From: Nitrospirillum amazonense
GTDB lineage: Bacteria; Pseudomonadota; Alphaproteobacteria; Azospirillales; Azospirillaceae
DNA length: 64,000 nucleotides
Assembly (NCBI RefSeq): GCF_007828045.1
Contig: NZ_VITN01000005.1
Coordinates: 1 to 64,000 of the forward strand
Direction: 5' to 3'
Shown: positions 8,507-20,257 of the stretch, in pieces
Numbering within the stretch: position 1 is the stretch's first letter
How the letters are laid out: each line of letters opens with the position of its first letter
Position numbers and translations under genes: made by a program
Notes under the pieces: model-generated
Seen by the model: only the letters and a program-made list of their open reading frames with translations
The model's database searches: none
What the model was told of the DNA's origin: nothing

Positions 8507-9031
8507 ATGACCGCCCTGGCCATCCGCGAAATCCCCGCCACCGAGTTGGACGCCCAGACCCCCGCCCTGAGCCGCATCCTGCATGCCTGCGTCCTGGGCG
8601 GGGCCAGCGTCGGCTTCATCCTGCCCTTCGCCGAGGACGAGGCCACCGCCTTCTGGCAAGGGCTGCGGCCCGGCCTGGAGACGGGCGGGCGGCGCCTGCT
8701 GGGCGCGTGGCTGGGTGACCGCCTGGTGGGCACGGTGCAACTGCTGCTGGCCGGCCCGCCCAACGGCCGCCACCGGGCGGAGGTGGCCAAGATGCTGGTC
8801 CATCCCGACACCCGCCAGCGCGGCATCGGCCGGGCCTTGATGACCGCCGTCGAGGCGCTGGCCCGGACGGAAGGCCGCACCCTGCTGCTGCTGGATACGG
8901 GTAGTGATGAAGGCCGGGCGCTGTACCGCAGCGCCGGGTTCCAGACCGTGGGCGACATCCCGGGCTATGCCATCCATGTCGATGGTTCGGCCCTGGCGAC
9001 GACCCTGCTGTACAAGCATTTAACAGCTTAA
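8507..9031 (+). CDS. GNAT family N-acetyltransferase
   Basis: A 174-residue acetyltransferase of the GNAT fold. The acetyl-CoA motif A reads VAKMLVHPDTRQRGIGRALMTAVEALAR (R-x-x-G-I-G), preceded by the beta-4 strand GTVQLLL. The C-terminal strands include LLLLDTGSDEGRALYRSAGFQTVG, typical of small-molecule acetyltransferases. The substrate is unknown. It lies 19 bp behind the XRE-cupin regulator and is likely co-transcribed. Such pairs often detoxify or modify an amino acid or drug, but nothing here fixes the substrate. Confidence 0.88.
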   Translation: MTALAIREIPATELDAQTPALSRILHACVLGGASVGFILPFAEDEATAFWQGLRPGLETGGRRLLGAWLGDRLVGTVQLLLAGPPNGRHRAEVAKMLVHPDTRQRGIGRALMTAVEALARTEGRTLLLLDTGSDEGRALYRSAGFQTVGDIPGYAIHVDGSALATTLLYKHLTA

Positions 9032-9258
9032 ATATCGGAGAATTACGCCGCCTGGCCGACGTCAGACCCCGCAATTACCCGTCGCCATCAGTAAAAAATG
9101 TTGCGGCGCCCGTGTTTTTACCCCCGCCGCCTTGCCGCCCCCGCGCGCTGAGGTTAAGGTCGCAGCCGGTCCCGGCATGGCGGACCCGCGCCAAGGCCGG
9201 CGCGGGAATCGGCCCGAAGCACGCCGGACAGCCATGGATGGGGGCGGTTAAGGCGGCA

Positions 9259-10191
9259 ATGGGTTTCACGCTGGCAGTCGGCACATTCCTACAGCATTTG
9301 ATCAACGGCCTGACCCTGGGCGCCATCTATGGACTGATCGCCATCGGCTACACCATGGTGTACGGCATCATCCGCATGATCAATTTCGCCCATGGCGAGA
9401 TTTACATGATCGGCGCCTTCATCGCGGTCACCACCTTCACCCTGCTGCTGGGGGCCGGTGTCACCTCGGTGCCGCTGGCCTTGGTCATCGTGCTGGCCAT
9501 CTCCTGCACCTTTACCGCCGCCTATGGCTGGACCATCGAGCGCGTGGCCTATCGTCCGCTGCGCACGGCGCCCAAGCTGGCGCCCTTCATCTCCGCCATC
9601 GGCATGTCCATCCTGCTGCAGAACTTCGTCATGCTGACCCAGGGCGCGCGGTCGAAGTCGCTGCCCCCGGTCATGACGGGCGGCGTCACCCTGTGGCACG
9701 ACGGCGACTTCAGCCTGGGCCTGACCAACATCCAGATGTTCATCATCCTGCTGACCGTGGCGCTGATGGCCGGCTTCACGCTGGTCATCAACCGCACGGC
9801 CCTGGGCCGCGCCCAGCGGGCGTGTGAGCAGGACCGGACCATGGCGGCCCTGCTGGGCATCAATGTCGACCGCACCATCTCCCTCACCTTCGTGCTGGGG
9901 GCCGGGCTGGCGGCGGTGGCCGGCGTCATGGTCACGCTCTACTACGGCGTCATCGACTTCTACATCGGCTTCCTCGCCGGCATGAAGGCCTTCACCGCCG
10001 CCGTCCTGGGCGGCATCGGCAGCCTGCCGGGCGCCATGCTGGGCGGCCTGCTGATCGGCCTGATCGAGGCCTTCTTCTCCGGCTACGTCTCCAGCGCCTA
10101 CAAGGACGTGGCGGCGTTTTCCATCCTGATCCTGGTGCTGGTGGTCCGCCCCTCGGGCCTGCTGGGCCGCCCTGACATCGAGAAGGTGTGA
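9259..10191 (+). CDS. livH: Branched-chain amino acid ABC transporter permease LivH
   Basis: A 310-residue inner membrane permease of the LivH family, one half of the translocation channel for leucine/isoleucine/valine or related substrates. It has about eight hydrophobic helices and the family motifs [22 protein letters not shown] near the N-terminus and [21 protein letters not shown] near 250. The ATG at 9259, 5 nt after AAGGCGG, gives the family's normal N-terminus; the longer open frame upstream looks non-coding. First gene of livHMGF; the next ORF starts 4 bp after its stop. Confidence 0.93.
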   Translation: MGFTLAVGTFLQHLINGLTLGAIYGLIAIGYTMVYGIIRMINFAHGEIYMIGAFIAVTTFTLLLGAGVTSVPLALVIVLAISCTFTAAYGWTIERVAYRPLRTAPKLAPFISAIGMSILLQNFVMLTQGARSKSLPPVMTGGVTLWHDGDFSLGLTNIQMFIILLTVALMAGFTLVINRTALGRAQRACEQDRTMAALLGINVDRTISLTFVLGAGLAAVAGVMVTLYYGVIDFYIGFLAGMKAFTAAVLGGIGSLPGAMLGGLLIGLIEAFFSGYVSSAYKDVAAFSILILVLVVRPSGLLGRPDIEKV

Positions 10192-10195
10192 GGTC

Positions 10196-11509
10196 ATGGC
10201 CGCACCCGCATCCCCGTCCACCGGCACCCCGTTTCCCTTGGCCCATCGCCTGCGCGACGCCGGCATCGCCGGTCTGGTCGCCATGGTATTGGCCATCCCG
10301 TTCCTGGGCCTGCGCACCGTCAACCTGGACCAGGGCCTGGTGGTGCAGGCCAACCTGGCCTATGTGCCCCTGGCCGGCGTCCTCGTCTTCCTGGGCCGCC
10401 TGATCCTGGGCCTGCTGGCGGCGCCCTTGGCCAAGGCGGTGGCGCCCCTGACGGCGTGGCGCCCACCCGCCAGCGCCCAGCGCCTGCGCCCCTGGGGCGG
10501 GCCGCTGCTGGTGCTGGCAGCCATGGCTCTCCCCTTCCTGCCCTTCGCCAACCGCTATGTCATCGACCTGGGCACCACGGCGCTGATCTACATCCTGTTG
10601 GCGACGGGCCTGAACATCACGGTGGGCTTGGCCGGCCTGCTGGATCTGGGCTTCGCCGCCTTCTACGCCATCGGCGCCTACACCTGCGCTTTAACAACCA
10701 CGCAGCTGCACTGGGGCTTCTGGCCGGCGCTGGCGGCGGGCGGCCTGGCGTCCAGCCTGTTCGCGGTCCTGCTGTCCCTGCCCATCCTGCGGCTGCGGGG
10801 CGATTACCTGGCCATCGTCACCCTGGGCTTCGGCGAGATCACCCGCATCATCATCCTGAACTGGCAGGGCCTGACCGGCGGGCCCAACGGCGTGTCGGGC
10901 ATCGCCCGCCCCACCCTGTTCGGCCTGACCTTCGACCGGCGGGCGCCGGCCGGGGGCCAGACCTTCAGCGAGGTGACGGGCATCGCCTATGCCCCCGAAC
11001 ACCGGCTGATCTTCCTCTACCTGGTCATCCTGGCGCTGACCGTGCTGGCGGCCTACACCGTGGCCCGCCTGCGCCGCCTGCCCATCGGCCGCGCCTGGGA
11101 GGCGCTGCGCGAGGATGAGATCGCCTGCCGCTCCCTGGGCATCAACCCCACCATGGTGAAGGTTTCCGCCTATGCCACCGGCGCCCTGATGGGCGGCTTG
11201 GCCGGATGCTTCTTCGCCGCCCGCCAGGGCTTCGTCAGCCCGGAGAGCTTCGGCTTCATGGAGTCGGCCACCATCCTGGCCATCGTCGTGCTCGGCGGCA
11301 TGGGCAGCCAGGCGGGCGTGATCATCGCCGCGCTGTTCATCGTCGTGTTGCCGGAACTGGCGCGCGGCTTCGCCGACTACCGCATGCTGGCCTTCGGCCT
11401 GGCCATGATCCTGATCATGATCTGGAAGCCGGGCGGCCTGCTGTCCGGCCGCCTGCCCACCATCCGGCTGTCCACCGCCAAGCCCAAGCCCGTGGCGGAG
11501 GCTGCCTGA
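10196..11509 (+). CDS. livM: Branched-chain amino acid ABC transporter permease LivM
   Basis: A 437-residue LivM-type permease, the partner of LivH. The N-terminal 120 residues add hydrophobic segments before the conserved core, as in the long E. coli LivM. The core starts near [42 protein letters not shown] and includes the EAA-like loop [20 protein letters not shown], which contacts the ATPases. It overlaps neither neighbour but is only 4 bp behind livH and 1 bp before livG, so all four genes form one operon. Confidence 0.93.
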   Translation: MAAPASPSTGTPFPLAHRLRDAGIAGLVAMVLAIPFLGLRTVNLDQGLVVQANLAYVPLAGVLVFLGRLILGLLAAPLAKAVAPLTAWRPPASAQRLRPWGGPLLVLAAMALPFLPFANRYVIDLGTTALIYILLATGLNITVGLAGLLDLGFAAFYAIGAYTCALTTTQLHWGFWPALAAGGLASSLFAVLLSLPILRLRGDYLAIVTLGFGEITRIIILNWQGLTGGPNGVSGIARPTLFGLTFDRRAPAGGQTFSEVTGIAYAPEHRLIFLYLVILALTVLAAYTVARLRRLPIGRAWEALREDEIACRSLGINPTMVKVSAYATGALMGGLAGCFFAARQGFVSPESFGFMESATILAIVVLGGMGSQAGVIIAALFIVVLPELARGFADYRMLAFGLAMILIMIWKPGGLLSGRLPTIRLSTAKPKPVAEAA

Positions 11510-11510
11510 G

Positions 11511-12352
11511 ATGACCGAACCCCTTCTGGATACGCCCCTTTTGGATGTCCGGGGCCTCACCATGCGCTTCGGCGGCCTGCTGGCCGTCGACAGCGTGGAC
11601 CTGACGGCGGAGCGCAACCGCATCACCGCATTGATCGGCCCCAACGGTGCCGGCAAGACCACCATCTTCAACTGCCTGACCGGCTTCTACAAACCCACGG
11701 CCGGCCGGCTGCTGCTGCGCCACCCGACCCGGGGGGAAATCGAACTGCAGACGCTGAAGGGCTACGGTGTCGCCCGCACGGGCGTGGTGCGCACCTTCCA
11801 GAACATTCGCCTGTTCCCCAGCATGACGGTGCTGGAAAACCTGCTGGTGGCCCAGCACCAGGCGCTGATGCCCAAGTCCGTCTTCTCCCTGGCCGGCCTC
11901 TTGAACCTGAAGGGCTGGCGCGCGGCGGAAGAGGCGGCGGTGGACACCGCCCGCGACTGGCTGCACCGGCTGGACCTGCTGGCGGTGGCGGATGAGGAAG
12001 CGGGCAACCTGTCCTACGGCATGCAGCGCCGTGTGGAGATCGCCCGCGCCATGAGCACCAACCCGCTGCTGCTGTGCCTGGATGAGCCGGCCGCCGGCCT
12101 GAACCCCCGCGAAACCCGGGCGCTGGCCGAGCTGCTGGCCGGCATCCGCGCTGAACACGGCATCGGCATCCTGCTGATCGAACATGACATGGGCCTGGTC
12201 ATGGATATCTCCGACCGCATCTTCGTCGTCGACCATGGCGCCCGCATCGCCGCCGGCACGCCGGCCGAAATCCGCAATGACGAGCGGGTGATCAAGGCCT
12301 ATCTGGGCGAGCCTGACGCCGAAGACATGGCCGCCGGGGGGAGCGCGCCCTG

Positions 12353-12353
<1 letters not shown>
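11511..12353 (+). CDS. livG: Branched-chain amino acid ABC transporter ATPase LivG
   Basis: A 280-residue ABC ATPase. Walker A GPNGAGKTTIF is near residue 43. The LivG-specific region VVRTFQNIRLFPSMTVLENLLVAQH follows, with signature LSYGMQRRVEIARAM, Walker B LLCLDEPAAGLNP and the switch His in LLIEHDMGLV. It powers transport with LivF. The last base of its stop codon region overlaps the ATG of livF, indicating coupled translation. Confidence 0.94.
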
Positions 12354-13078
<725 letters not shown>

Positions 13079-13080
13079 AC

Positions 13081-13413
13081 TTATAGAAGCGCCTCGATGC
13101 CCTTGCGGCGAATCACGTTCAACAGCACGAGTGCCGCTCCCTTGGCCTGCTTGGTGCCACGCTCAAGCTGCGAGACATAACCAGTCGTCAGATTCAGATA
13201 CTTGGCGAGCGCGGCCTGACTCAGGTGCGCTTGTTCCCGCATCGCCTTGACCTCGTCACCCGTGATAGGTTCCGCCATGGGCAAGGCGTCAGAACCCAAA
13301 TGACGCACGGTGATCTTGCGATGCATGGCCTCGTCCATGATCCCAAGGCGGCGCTGACCAGCAGCCATTTCCAGAAGCTCTTGGGTCAACCGACTAGGTT
13401 TCTTGGTCGTCAT
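13081..13413 (-). CDS. XRE-family antitoxin (HigA-like)
   Basis: A 110-residue antitoxin with a C-terminal helix-turn-helix (about 52-105: EVKAMREQAHLSQAALAKYLNLTTGYVSQLERGTKQ), typical of HigA-type antitoxins that neutralise RelE-fold toxins and repress their own operon. An AAGGAG ribosome site lies 7 nt before the ATG at 13413, inside the end of the toxin gene (20-bp overlap). Toxin-first order is characteristic of higBA-like loci. The preceding 50 residues probably form the toxin-wrapping part. Confidence 0.85.
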   Translation of the reverse strand: MTTKKPSRLTQELLEMAAGQRRLGIMDEAMHRKITVRHLGSDALPMAEPITGDEVKAMREQAHLSQAALAKYLNLTTGYVSQLERGTKQAKGAALVLLNVIRRKGIEALL

Positions 13414-13777
13414 CGGCGATCTCCTTCAACTCTCCATCTTCCACGGCCTGTGCGATATTTTCAGCCGCCGCCGCCAGCCAGATCGCGCCGATGGTGCGAA
13501 GGGTCTGCAACTCATCGTCCTCAATGTTCTCACGATCGTTCTTGGCAAACCCATAAAGAAACACGGCACGGCCAGCGGCCCGATAGGCCACGACCATCCG
13601 GAAGCCACCAGACCGGCCTTGGCCCGGCCGCGCGACACGCTGCTTGATGAGGCCACCGCCCAAGTCAGCGTCGATGATGCCACGCTCGGCCCGTTCGATC
13701 GCCTCCTTCAAACAGGCGTCGGCGATCCCCTCGCGGCGGGTGAATCGCGTCACTCCCTTGGTCTTGAAAATCCGCAC
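13394..13777 (-). CDS. RelE/HigB-type toxin
   Basis: A 127-residue protein of the RelE superfamily subgroup with the pattern KRVARPGQGRSGGFRMVVAYRAAGRAVFLYGFAKNDRENI (residues 46-85), in which basic residues form the RNase face. Family members cleave mRNA on the ribosome. The protein starts with GTG at 13777, 7 nt after a GAGG ribosome site; an overlapping ATG at 13779 is out of frame. The C-terminal helix is followed by an acidic tail that overlaps the antitoxin start. The locus sits between the liv operon and an ABC exporter gene, with no other mobile-DNA traces. Confidence 0.82.
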   Translation of the reverse strand: MRIFKTKGVTRFTRREGIADACLKEAIERAERGIIDADLGGGLIKQRVARPGQGRSGGFRMVVAYRAAGRAVFLYGFAKNDRENIEDDELQTLRTIGAIWLAAAAENIAQAVEDGELKEIADDDQET

Positions 13778-13787
13778 ATCGCCACCT

Positions 13788-13821
13788 CATAGCACCACAA
13801 ACTATAGTACACAGCGCTATG
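13788..13821. promoter_or_regulatory. Possible operator/promoter of the toxin-antitoxin operon
   Basis: The 69-bp gap upstream of the toxin holds a perfect 8-bp palindrome ACTATAGT flanked by CATAGC and GCTATG arms. On the minus strand TACTAT could act as a -10 box. Binding by the antitoxin is inferred from position only. Confidence 0.35.
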
Positions 13822-13846
13822 AATTCCAGTCCATTCGAGCGTGGCC

Positions 13847-15700
<1,854 letters not shown>

Positions 15701-15896
15701 TCTGTCTGAGCGGGGCGCGGAACCGTCCCATTATTCAAGCGTCCCCGAACAATCAGCTTGGCCCCGCGCGCGTGATGGCTTAGGTAATGCGTCCAAGGCC
15801 GTGGGGCAACCATCGCCAACCCTTTCCTTCATCGCCACGGGGCGTCAGCCATGCGTGGTTGTGGTGTCGTGCGTATGAGAAGCGCACGATCGGGTG

Positions 15897-15925
15897 TTGA
15901 TCCCGGGGACGGTTTTGGCTATAAG
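15897..15925 (+). promoter_or_regulatory. Promoter of rpmE
   Basis: TTGATC and TATAAG are separated by 17 bp, a good sigma-70-type promoter, with transcription expected near 15932 and a leader of about 40 nt before rpmE. Confidence 0.65.
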
Positions 15926-15970
15926 CCCGGCTTCGCATTTCGAGATTTTTGTTTTGGGACTTGGGCGATC

Positions 15971-16192
15971 ATGAAAGCTGACATTCACCCGGACTACCAT
16001 GAGATCACCGTCGTCATGACCGACGGCACCTCGTTCAAGACCCGGAGCACCATGGGCAAGGCCGGCGACACGCTGCGCCTGGACATCGACCCGAAGTCGC
16101 ACCCGGCGTGGACGGGCGTGCAGAAGCTGGTCGACACCGGCGGCCAGATCGCCAAGTTCAACCGCCGCTTCTCGGGCCTGGGCCTGAAGTAA
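15971..16192 (+). CDS. rpmE: 50S ribosomal protein L31, zinc-free type
   Basis: A 73-residue ribosomal protein L31. The N-terminus [19 protein letters not shown] and the C-terminal [11 protein letters not shown] are family hallmarks. The four zinc-ligand cysteines of classical L31 are absent (there is no Cys at all), so this is the zinc-independent form usual in Alphaproteobacteria. The start at 15971 fits the family; the longer frame upstream is spurious. It has its own promoter and a strong terminator, hence monocistronic. Confidence 0.96.
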   Translation: MKADIHPDYHEITVVMTDGTSFKTRSTMGKAGDTLRLDIDPKSHPAWTGVQKLVDTGGQIAKFNRRFSGLGLK

Positions 16193-16230
16193 GCTGCGGG
16201 CGGCCCACGCCGCACGTCGCTCACGCTTTC

Positions 16231-16264
16231 AAAAAAGGGCGTCCCATTCGGGGCGCTCTTTTTT
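16231..16264 (+). terminator. Strong terminator of rpmE
   Basis: A 15-bp stem with an ATTC loop starts with six A residues and ends with six T residues, with two G-T pairs inside. The symmetry lets it work on both strands, ending rpmE and also rcdA from the other side. Confidence 0.85.
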
Positions 16265-16398
16265 GCTGCCCGCGCGCCAGTGAAAGACGCCTGGGCCTGC
16301 GGCCGCCGGCCCAGGAGATTTCGGGGAGCCGAAGGCGGACTGGAAATCGAGGACAGCCAAAGGCGCGGATGCGCCTGCCGGCGCCTGAGGCGAAAGCG

Positions 16399-16800
16399 TC
16401 AAGCCACGCTGCGGCGGTACTGGTCTTCCAGGCGTTCGGCGCGCATGTACAGGCTGTGGCTGCGTTGCAGCAGGGAGCGCAGGCCGGTCGGCAGCTCGCC
16501 ATTGTCGGGACCCGAAGGGTCGCTGCAAATGGTGCCACCGGACAGGGCGAACTGTTCGCCCAGCACCTGGTCAGCCGTCAGCTCATGGGCATGCACGGCC
16601 TTCAGGGCCAGCAGCCAGGCCATGACCTGGGTCAGCCGACTGGTGACCCGCAGCGATTCGTAGCTGATCTGCAATCGGACCTGGGGTGGCAACCCCCGCT
16701 GGTCCTTGGCTTCCTGGAAGGCCACGTAGTTGCGCGCCTCAACCAGGAGGGCCATCGTCTCCTCGTACGTCCGGTCGAAAAAGGCATTGGACTCGAGCAA
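16399..16800 (-). CDS. rcdA: RcdA-like protein (DUF1465), regulator of CtrA degradation
   Basis: A 133-residue helical protein of the DUF1465 family, whose studied member is Caulobacter RcdA, an adaptor that helps deliver CtrA and other substrates to the ClpXP protease during the cell cycle. The recognisable core is YESLRVTSRLTQVMAWLLALKAVHAHELTADQV. A disordered acidic/polar stretch follows (SDPSGPDNGELP), then a basic helical C-terminus ending YRRSVA. Start is TTG at 16800 with AAAGG 7 nt upstream; no ATG gives a better start. The adaptor role in this organism is inferred from the family. Confidence 0.85.
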   Translation of the reverse strand: MLESNAFFDRTYEETMALLVEARNYVAFQEAKDQRGLPPQVRLQISYESLRVTSRLTQVMAWLLALKAVHAHELTADQVLGEQFALSGGTICSDPSGPDNGELPTGLRSLLQRSHSLYMRAERLEDQYRRSVA

Positions 16801-17115
16801 CGAGGAACCTTTCTCCGGGCTGGACCTGGATGCCGCACGGGGGGTGGTCCCTTGGGCGTAACTCAGGCGGGGGATAACCCGGGCACGGACGACAACTGTA
16901 GGGTCGAAATGCCCAAACCCGCAATACGCGGCGGGTTGGGGTCACCTTCTGATCACAGCCGATGACGCTTCAGGGTGCCACCAAAGGCTTAAATCTTCGG
17001 AAATAGGGCGGCGGGTTTCCAAGCCCGGGCGTCCTCCATTTTTCGGATTCCGGCCCCTATTGAAATCCGCGAAGGGCGTTCACAGATGAAATTGCGTCGG
17101 CGGGAATGCCCAGGA
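16801..17115. other. Intergenic region between rcdA and hsp20
   Basis: No gene seen. It holds an imperfect hairpin at 16912-16940 (CCCAAACCCGC against GCGGGTTGGG) and a sequence CCCCTATT at 17053-17060 that resembles a heat-shock sigma-32 -10 element, though no matching -35 was found. Confidence 0.4.
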
Positions 17116-17210
17116 GGGGTTCCTAGAGCCGGCATGAAACCCCACCCAACGGGACGGCCAGGATGGCGCCCAAGGGGCCGGGGTGATCGCTCTACCGGAG
17201 GATTATCATG
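17116..17210 (+). ncRNA. ROSE-type RNA thermometer in the hsp20 leader
   Basis: The leader can fold so that GATCGCTC (17185-17192) pairs with GAGGATT (17198-17204), burying the ribosome site GGAGGA next to the ATG. The pairing leaves G17189 bulged opposite the AGGA, exactly the TYGCT/AGGA arrangement of ROSE elements that melt on heating. An upstream hairpin (GGGGTT 17116-17121 with AACCCC 17138-17143) and further GC-rich stems match the multi-hairpin layout. ROSE elements are known to control small heat-shock genes in Alpha- and Gammaproteobacteria. Confidence 0.8.
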
Positions 17211-17684
17211 CGCAGTTACGACCTGTCCCCGCTGTTCCGTTCCACCGTCGGTTTCGACCGCCTGACCCGCCTGATGGAGTCGGCGCTGAAGACCGAGGAC
17301 CAGGGCAACGCCTACCCGCCCTACAACATCGAGAAGCGCGGGGACGACGACTATCGCATCACCATGGCGGTCGCGGGCTTCAGCCAGGAAGAGATCGACA
17401 TCGTGACGCAGGAGAACGCGCTGACGGTCATCGGCAAGTCCCGCAAGGATGACCAGGCCGCCCCGCAGACACAGTACCTGCACCGGGGCATCGCCGGCCG
17501 CGCCTTCGAGCGGCGCTTCCAGCTGGCCGAGCATATCCGGGTGACGGGTGCGGCGCTGGAAAATGGCCTGCTGCACATCGACCTGGTGCGGGAGGTGCCG
17601 GAGACGGCAAAGCCGCGCCATATCCCCATCGCCAACCTGGGCCAGAGCTCGACCGCCCTGCCCACCGGGCAGGCGGCCAACTAA
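17208..17684 (+). CDS. Small heat shock protein Hsp20 (IbpA-like)
   Basis: A 158-residue small heat-shock chaperone that holds unfolded proteins in an ATP-independent way. It starts MRSYDLSPLFRSTVGFDRL, the IbpA/HspH N-terminal signature, followed by an alpha-crystallin domain (about 40-135: YPPYNIEKRGDDDYRITMAVAGFSQEEIDI, then RAFERRFQLAEHIRVTGAALENGLLHIDLVRE) and a C-terminal tail with the PRHIPI motif for oligomer contacts. Translation is probably heat-controlled by the ROSE element upstream. It is followed by a long hairpin and is monocistronic. Confidence 0.95.
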   Translation: MRSYDLSPLFRSTVGFDRLTRLMESALKTEDQGNAYPPYNIEKRGDDDYRITMAVAGFSQEEIDIVTQENALTVIGKSRKDDQAAPQTQYLHRGIAGRAFERRFQLAEHIRVTGAALENGLLHIDLVREVPETAKPRHIPIANLGQSSTALPTGQAAN

Positions 17685-17699
17685 GCCTTCACAAGGCCG

Positions 17700-17735
17700 G
17701 GAAGGGTCAGGACGGGTAATCGTCCTGACCCTTCC
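17700..17735 (+). terminator. Terminator hairpin after hsp20
   Basis: A perfect 15-bp stem GGAAGGGTCAGGACG with a 6-nt loop lies 15 nt after the Hsp20 stop. It lacks a full T run, so it may act as an mRNA-protecting hairpin as well as a terminator. Confidence 0.65.
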
Positions 17736-17764
17736 AGCCACCGCGTTTTCGGAACGTAAAAATG

Positions 17765-17798
17765 GAAAGGGCCGCAGCTATTGCGCTGCGGCCCTTTC
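17765..17798. repeat. Second perfect hairpin between hsp20 and prpE
   Basis: A 14-bp perfect inverted repeat GAAAGGGCCGCAGC with loop TATTGC. It may terminate prpE transcription arriving from the right or protect mRNA ends. The rest of the 322-bp gap holds no gene. Confidence 0.5.
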
Positions 17799-18006
17799 GC
17801 ATTCCCAGCGGCGCCGGTTTTCCGGCTGCCTGATTTTGCCCGCCCGTTCAACCCGTACCAAACTTCGAAACGGACGGTATGCAGGGCACGCGGGCCAGTC
17901 AACCCACTTCGGCAACGAAGACCGCAGATCAGTCAACGCACCGTCACAATTTTGCCACATGGAAGGCACCCAGAAGCGGCAGGTGCAGGCTCACACCTCA
18001 TTGATT

Positions 18007-19908
18007 CTAAATCGTTTTCCGCCCGAATCCGGCAGTGGTCAGGGCCGCCCCGATTTCCTCTAGAACAACCGGATCATCGATGGTGGCCGGCATCGCCCAG
18101 GCCTCCTGGTCCGCGATCTTTTGCATGGTCGCCCGCAGGATTTTCCCTGAGCGGGTTTTGGGCAGCCGCTCCACCACCAGGGCCTGGCGGAAGGCGGCGA
18201 CAGGGCCGATGACCTCCCGCACCCGCTGCACGACCTCGGCCACGATGGTCTCGTGACCGCGGGTCACCCCAGCCTTCAACACCAGGAAGCCCAGAGGCAG
18301 CTGACCCTTCAGCGCGTCGTGCACGCCGATGACGGCGCACTCCGCCACGTCGGGATGACCGGCCAACACCTCTTCCATGGCGCCGGTGGACAGGCGGTGG
18401 CCGGCCACGTTGATGATGTCGTCGGTGCGCGCCATGATGAACAGGTAGCCGTCCTCATCGACATAGCCGGCGTCCGAGGTCTGGTAGAAACCCGGATATT
18501 CGGAGAGGTAGCTGCGGATGAAGCGCTCCTCCGCGTTCCACAGCGTGGGCAGGGCACCCGGCGGCAGCGGCAGGCGTATGGTAACCGCCCCCAGCGTGCC
18601 CGCCGGCACCTCGTGCCCCTGCCCGTCCAGCACCCGCACATCCCAACCTGGCAGCGGCCGGGTGACGGAGCCATGCTTGACGGGCATGAGGCCCAGCCCA
18701 ACCGGGTTGCCCGCCACCGGCCAGCCGGTTTCCGTCTGCCACCAATTGTCGATGACCGGCACCTTCAGATGGGCTTCCGCCCAGCGCAGGGTGTCGCTGT
18801 CCGACCGTTCCCCCGCCAGGTACAGCTGGCGGAAATGGCTGAGGTCATGCCCTTTGAGCAGCAGGCCCTCCGGATCCTCACGCTTGATGGCGCGAAGGGC
18901 GGTGGGGGCGGTGAACAGCATGGCCACCTTGTGCTGGCTGATCACCCGCCAGTAAACGCCGGCGTCCGGCGTCCCCACAGGCTTTCCCTCATACAACACG
19001 GTGGTAGCGCCCTGCAGCAGGGGGCCATAGACGATGTAGCTGTGCCCGACCACCCAGCCCACGTCGCTGGCCGCCCAAAACACCTCCCCCGGTTTCAGCC
19101 CATAAAAATGTTCCATGGTCCATTTCAGGGCCACGGCATGGCCGCCGTTGTCGCGGACCACGCCCTTGGGCTGACCCGTGGTGCCGGAGGTGTACAGGAT
19201 GTACAGCGGGTCCGTGGCGGCCACCGGCACGCAATCGTGCGGCGTCGCCGTTTCGGCCTCTGTCCAGTCGATGTCGCGGCCAGGCTTCAGGGGCGCCTGT
19301 TCCTGCGGCCGCTGCAGGATGATGCAGCAGGTCGGCTTGTGCGTCGCCTGGTCGATGGCGCTGTCCAGCAGGGGCTTGTAGGGAATAACGCGGGCGCCCT
19401 CGATTCCGCAGGAGGCGGACACCACCACCTTGGGCTTGGCGTCGTCCAGGCGGGTGGCCAGCTCACGCGCGGCGAATCCACCGAAGACGACGGAATGGAT
19501 GGCGCCCAACCGGGCGCAGGCCAGCATGGCGACGGCCGCCTCGGCCACCATGGGCATGTAGAGGATGACCCGGTCACCCTTCCCCACCCCCTGGGCCGCC
19601 AACAAGCCGGCGAAGCGCGCCGTCAGGTCCAGCAGCTCGCGATAGGTGTATGTGACCACGGTGTTGGTGATGGGCCGGTCATGGATCAGCGCCACCTGGT
19701 CCCCCCGCCCCGCCGCCACGTGACGGTCCAGCGCGTTCCAACAGGTGTTCAGCTGCCCGCCAGCGAACCAGCGGAACAGGGGCGCGCGGCTATCATCCAG
19801 CACATGATCCCAGGGGCGGATCCAGTCGATGGCCCGCGCGGCCTCTCCCCAGAAGCCCTCGGGATCGTCCAGGGACCGGTTGTACACTTCCGCATAGCGT
19901 CCGCTCAT
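18007..19908 (-). CDS. prpE: Propionyl-CoA synthetase (acyl-CoA synthetase PrpE)
   Basis: A 633-residue AMP-forming ligase of the PrpE/Acs family, converting propionate (or acetate) and CoA to the acyl-CoA. The phosphate-binding loop is YTSGTTGQPKG, the A5 motif NWWQTETGWP, and the C-terminal catalytic Lys lies in LPKTRSGKILRATM. The N-terminus RYAEVYNRSLDDPEGFWGEAARAIDW is the specific start of propionyl-CoA synthetases. The ATG at 19908 follows a purine-rich AAGGGGGGTAAG site; the 20-residue longer frame is less likely. It stands alone, without prpB/C/D, so propionate would feed the methylmalonyl or another pathway elsewhere. Confidence 0.9.
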   Translation of the reverse strand: MSGRYAEVYNRSLDDPEGFWGEAARAIDWIRPWDHVLDDSRAPLFRWFAGGQLNTCWNALDRHVAAGRGDQVALIHDRPITNTVVTYTYRELLDLTARFAGLLAAQGVGKGDRVILYMPMVAEAAVAMLACARLGAIHSVVFGGFAARELATRLDDAKPKVVVSASCGIEGARVIPYKPLLDSAIDQATHKPTCCIILQRPQEQAPLKPGRDIDWTEAETATPHDCVPVAATDPLYILYTSGTTGQPKGVVRDNGGHAVALKWTMEHFYGLKPGEVFWAASDVGWVVGHSYIVYGPLLQGATTVLYEGKPVGTPDAGVYWRVISQHKVAMLFTAPTALRAIKREDPEGLLLKGHDLSHFRQLYLAGERSDSDTLRWAEAHLKVPVIDNWWQTETGWPVAGNPVGLGLMPVKHGSVTRPLPGWDVRVLDGQGHEVPAGTLGAVTIRLPLPPGALPTLWNAEERFIRSYLSEYPGFYQTSDAGYVDEDGYLFIMARTDDIINVAGHRLSTGAMEEVLAGHPDVAECAVIGVHDALKGQLPLGFLVLKAGVTRGHETIVAEVVQRVREVIGPVAAFRQALVVERLPKTRSGKILRATMQKIADQEAWAMPATIDDPVVLEEIGAALTTAGFGRKTI

Positions 19909-20257
19909 CCGCTTACCCCCCTTTAGGGACCCCGGAGGCCCCCTATTCTTACTTGGTCCCGCCACCATCGCAGGCCGCCCAGGGGGACGACCATGAGACA
20001 GATCAACGGCCTGCCTTCATCTTACCGGCTCGGTGACGAGGGCCAACACGAAACCGCCCCGCTCACCCGAAAGGACAGGGCAGTGCGGCGGCGGGTGGCA
20101 TAGGGCGGACGTGCATGTGGGAGAAGGCTGGGGCGCCAAAGGACTTGAAAGATCAGTCGAATCGGCTGGACGGTATAGCCAGGCGTCCGCCGCCGCCCCT
20201 TAAGAAGGGGCGCGAAGCCACCGTGACGTCCAAGGTGGTGCCCCGACAGACGGCACG
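19909..20257. other. Intergenic region upstream of prpE
   Basis: A 349-bp gap with no convincing gene. It contains a short hairpin GCCCCTT-AAG-AAGGGGC (20195-20211) after the patatin stop, and presumably the prpE promoter, which I could not locate with confidence. Confidence 0.4.
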
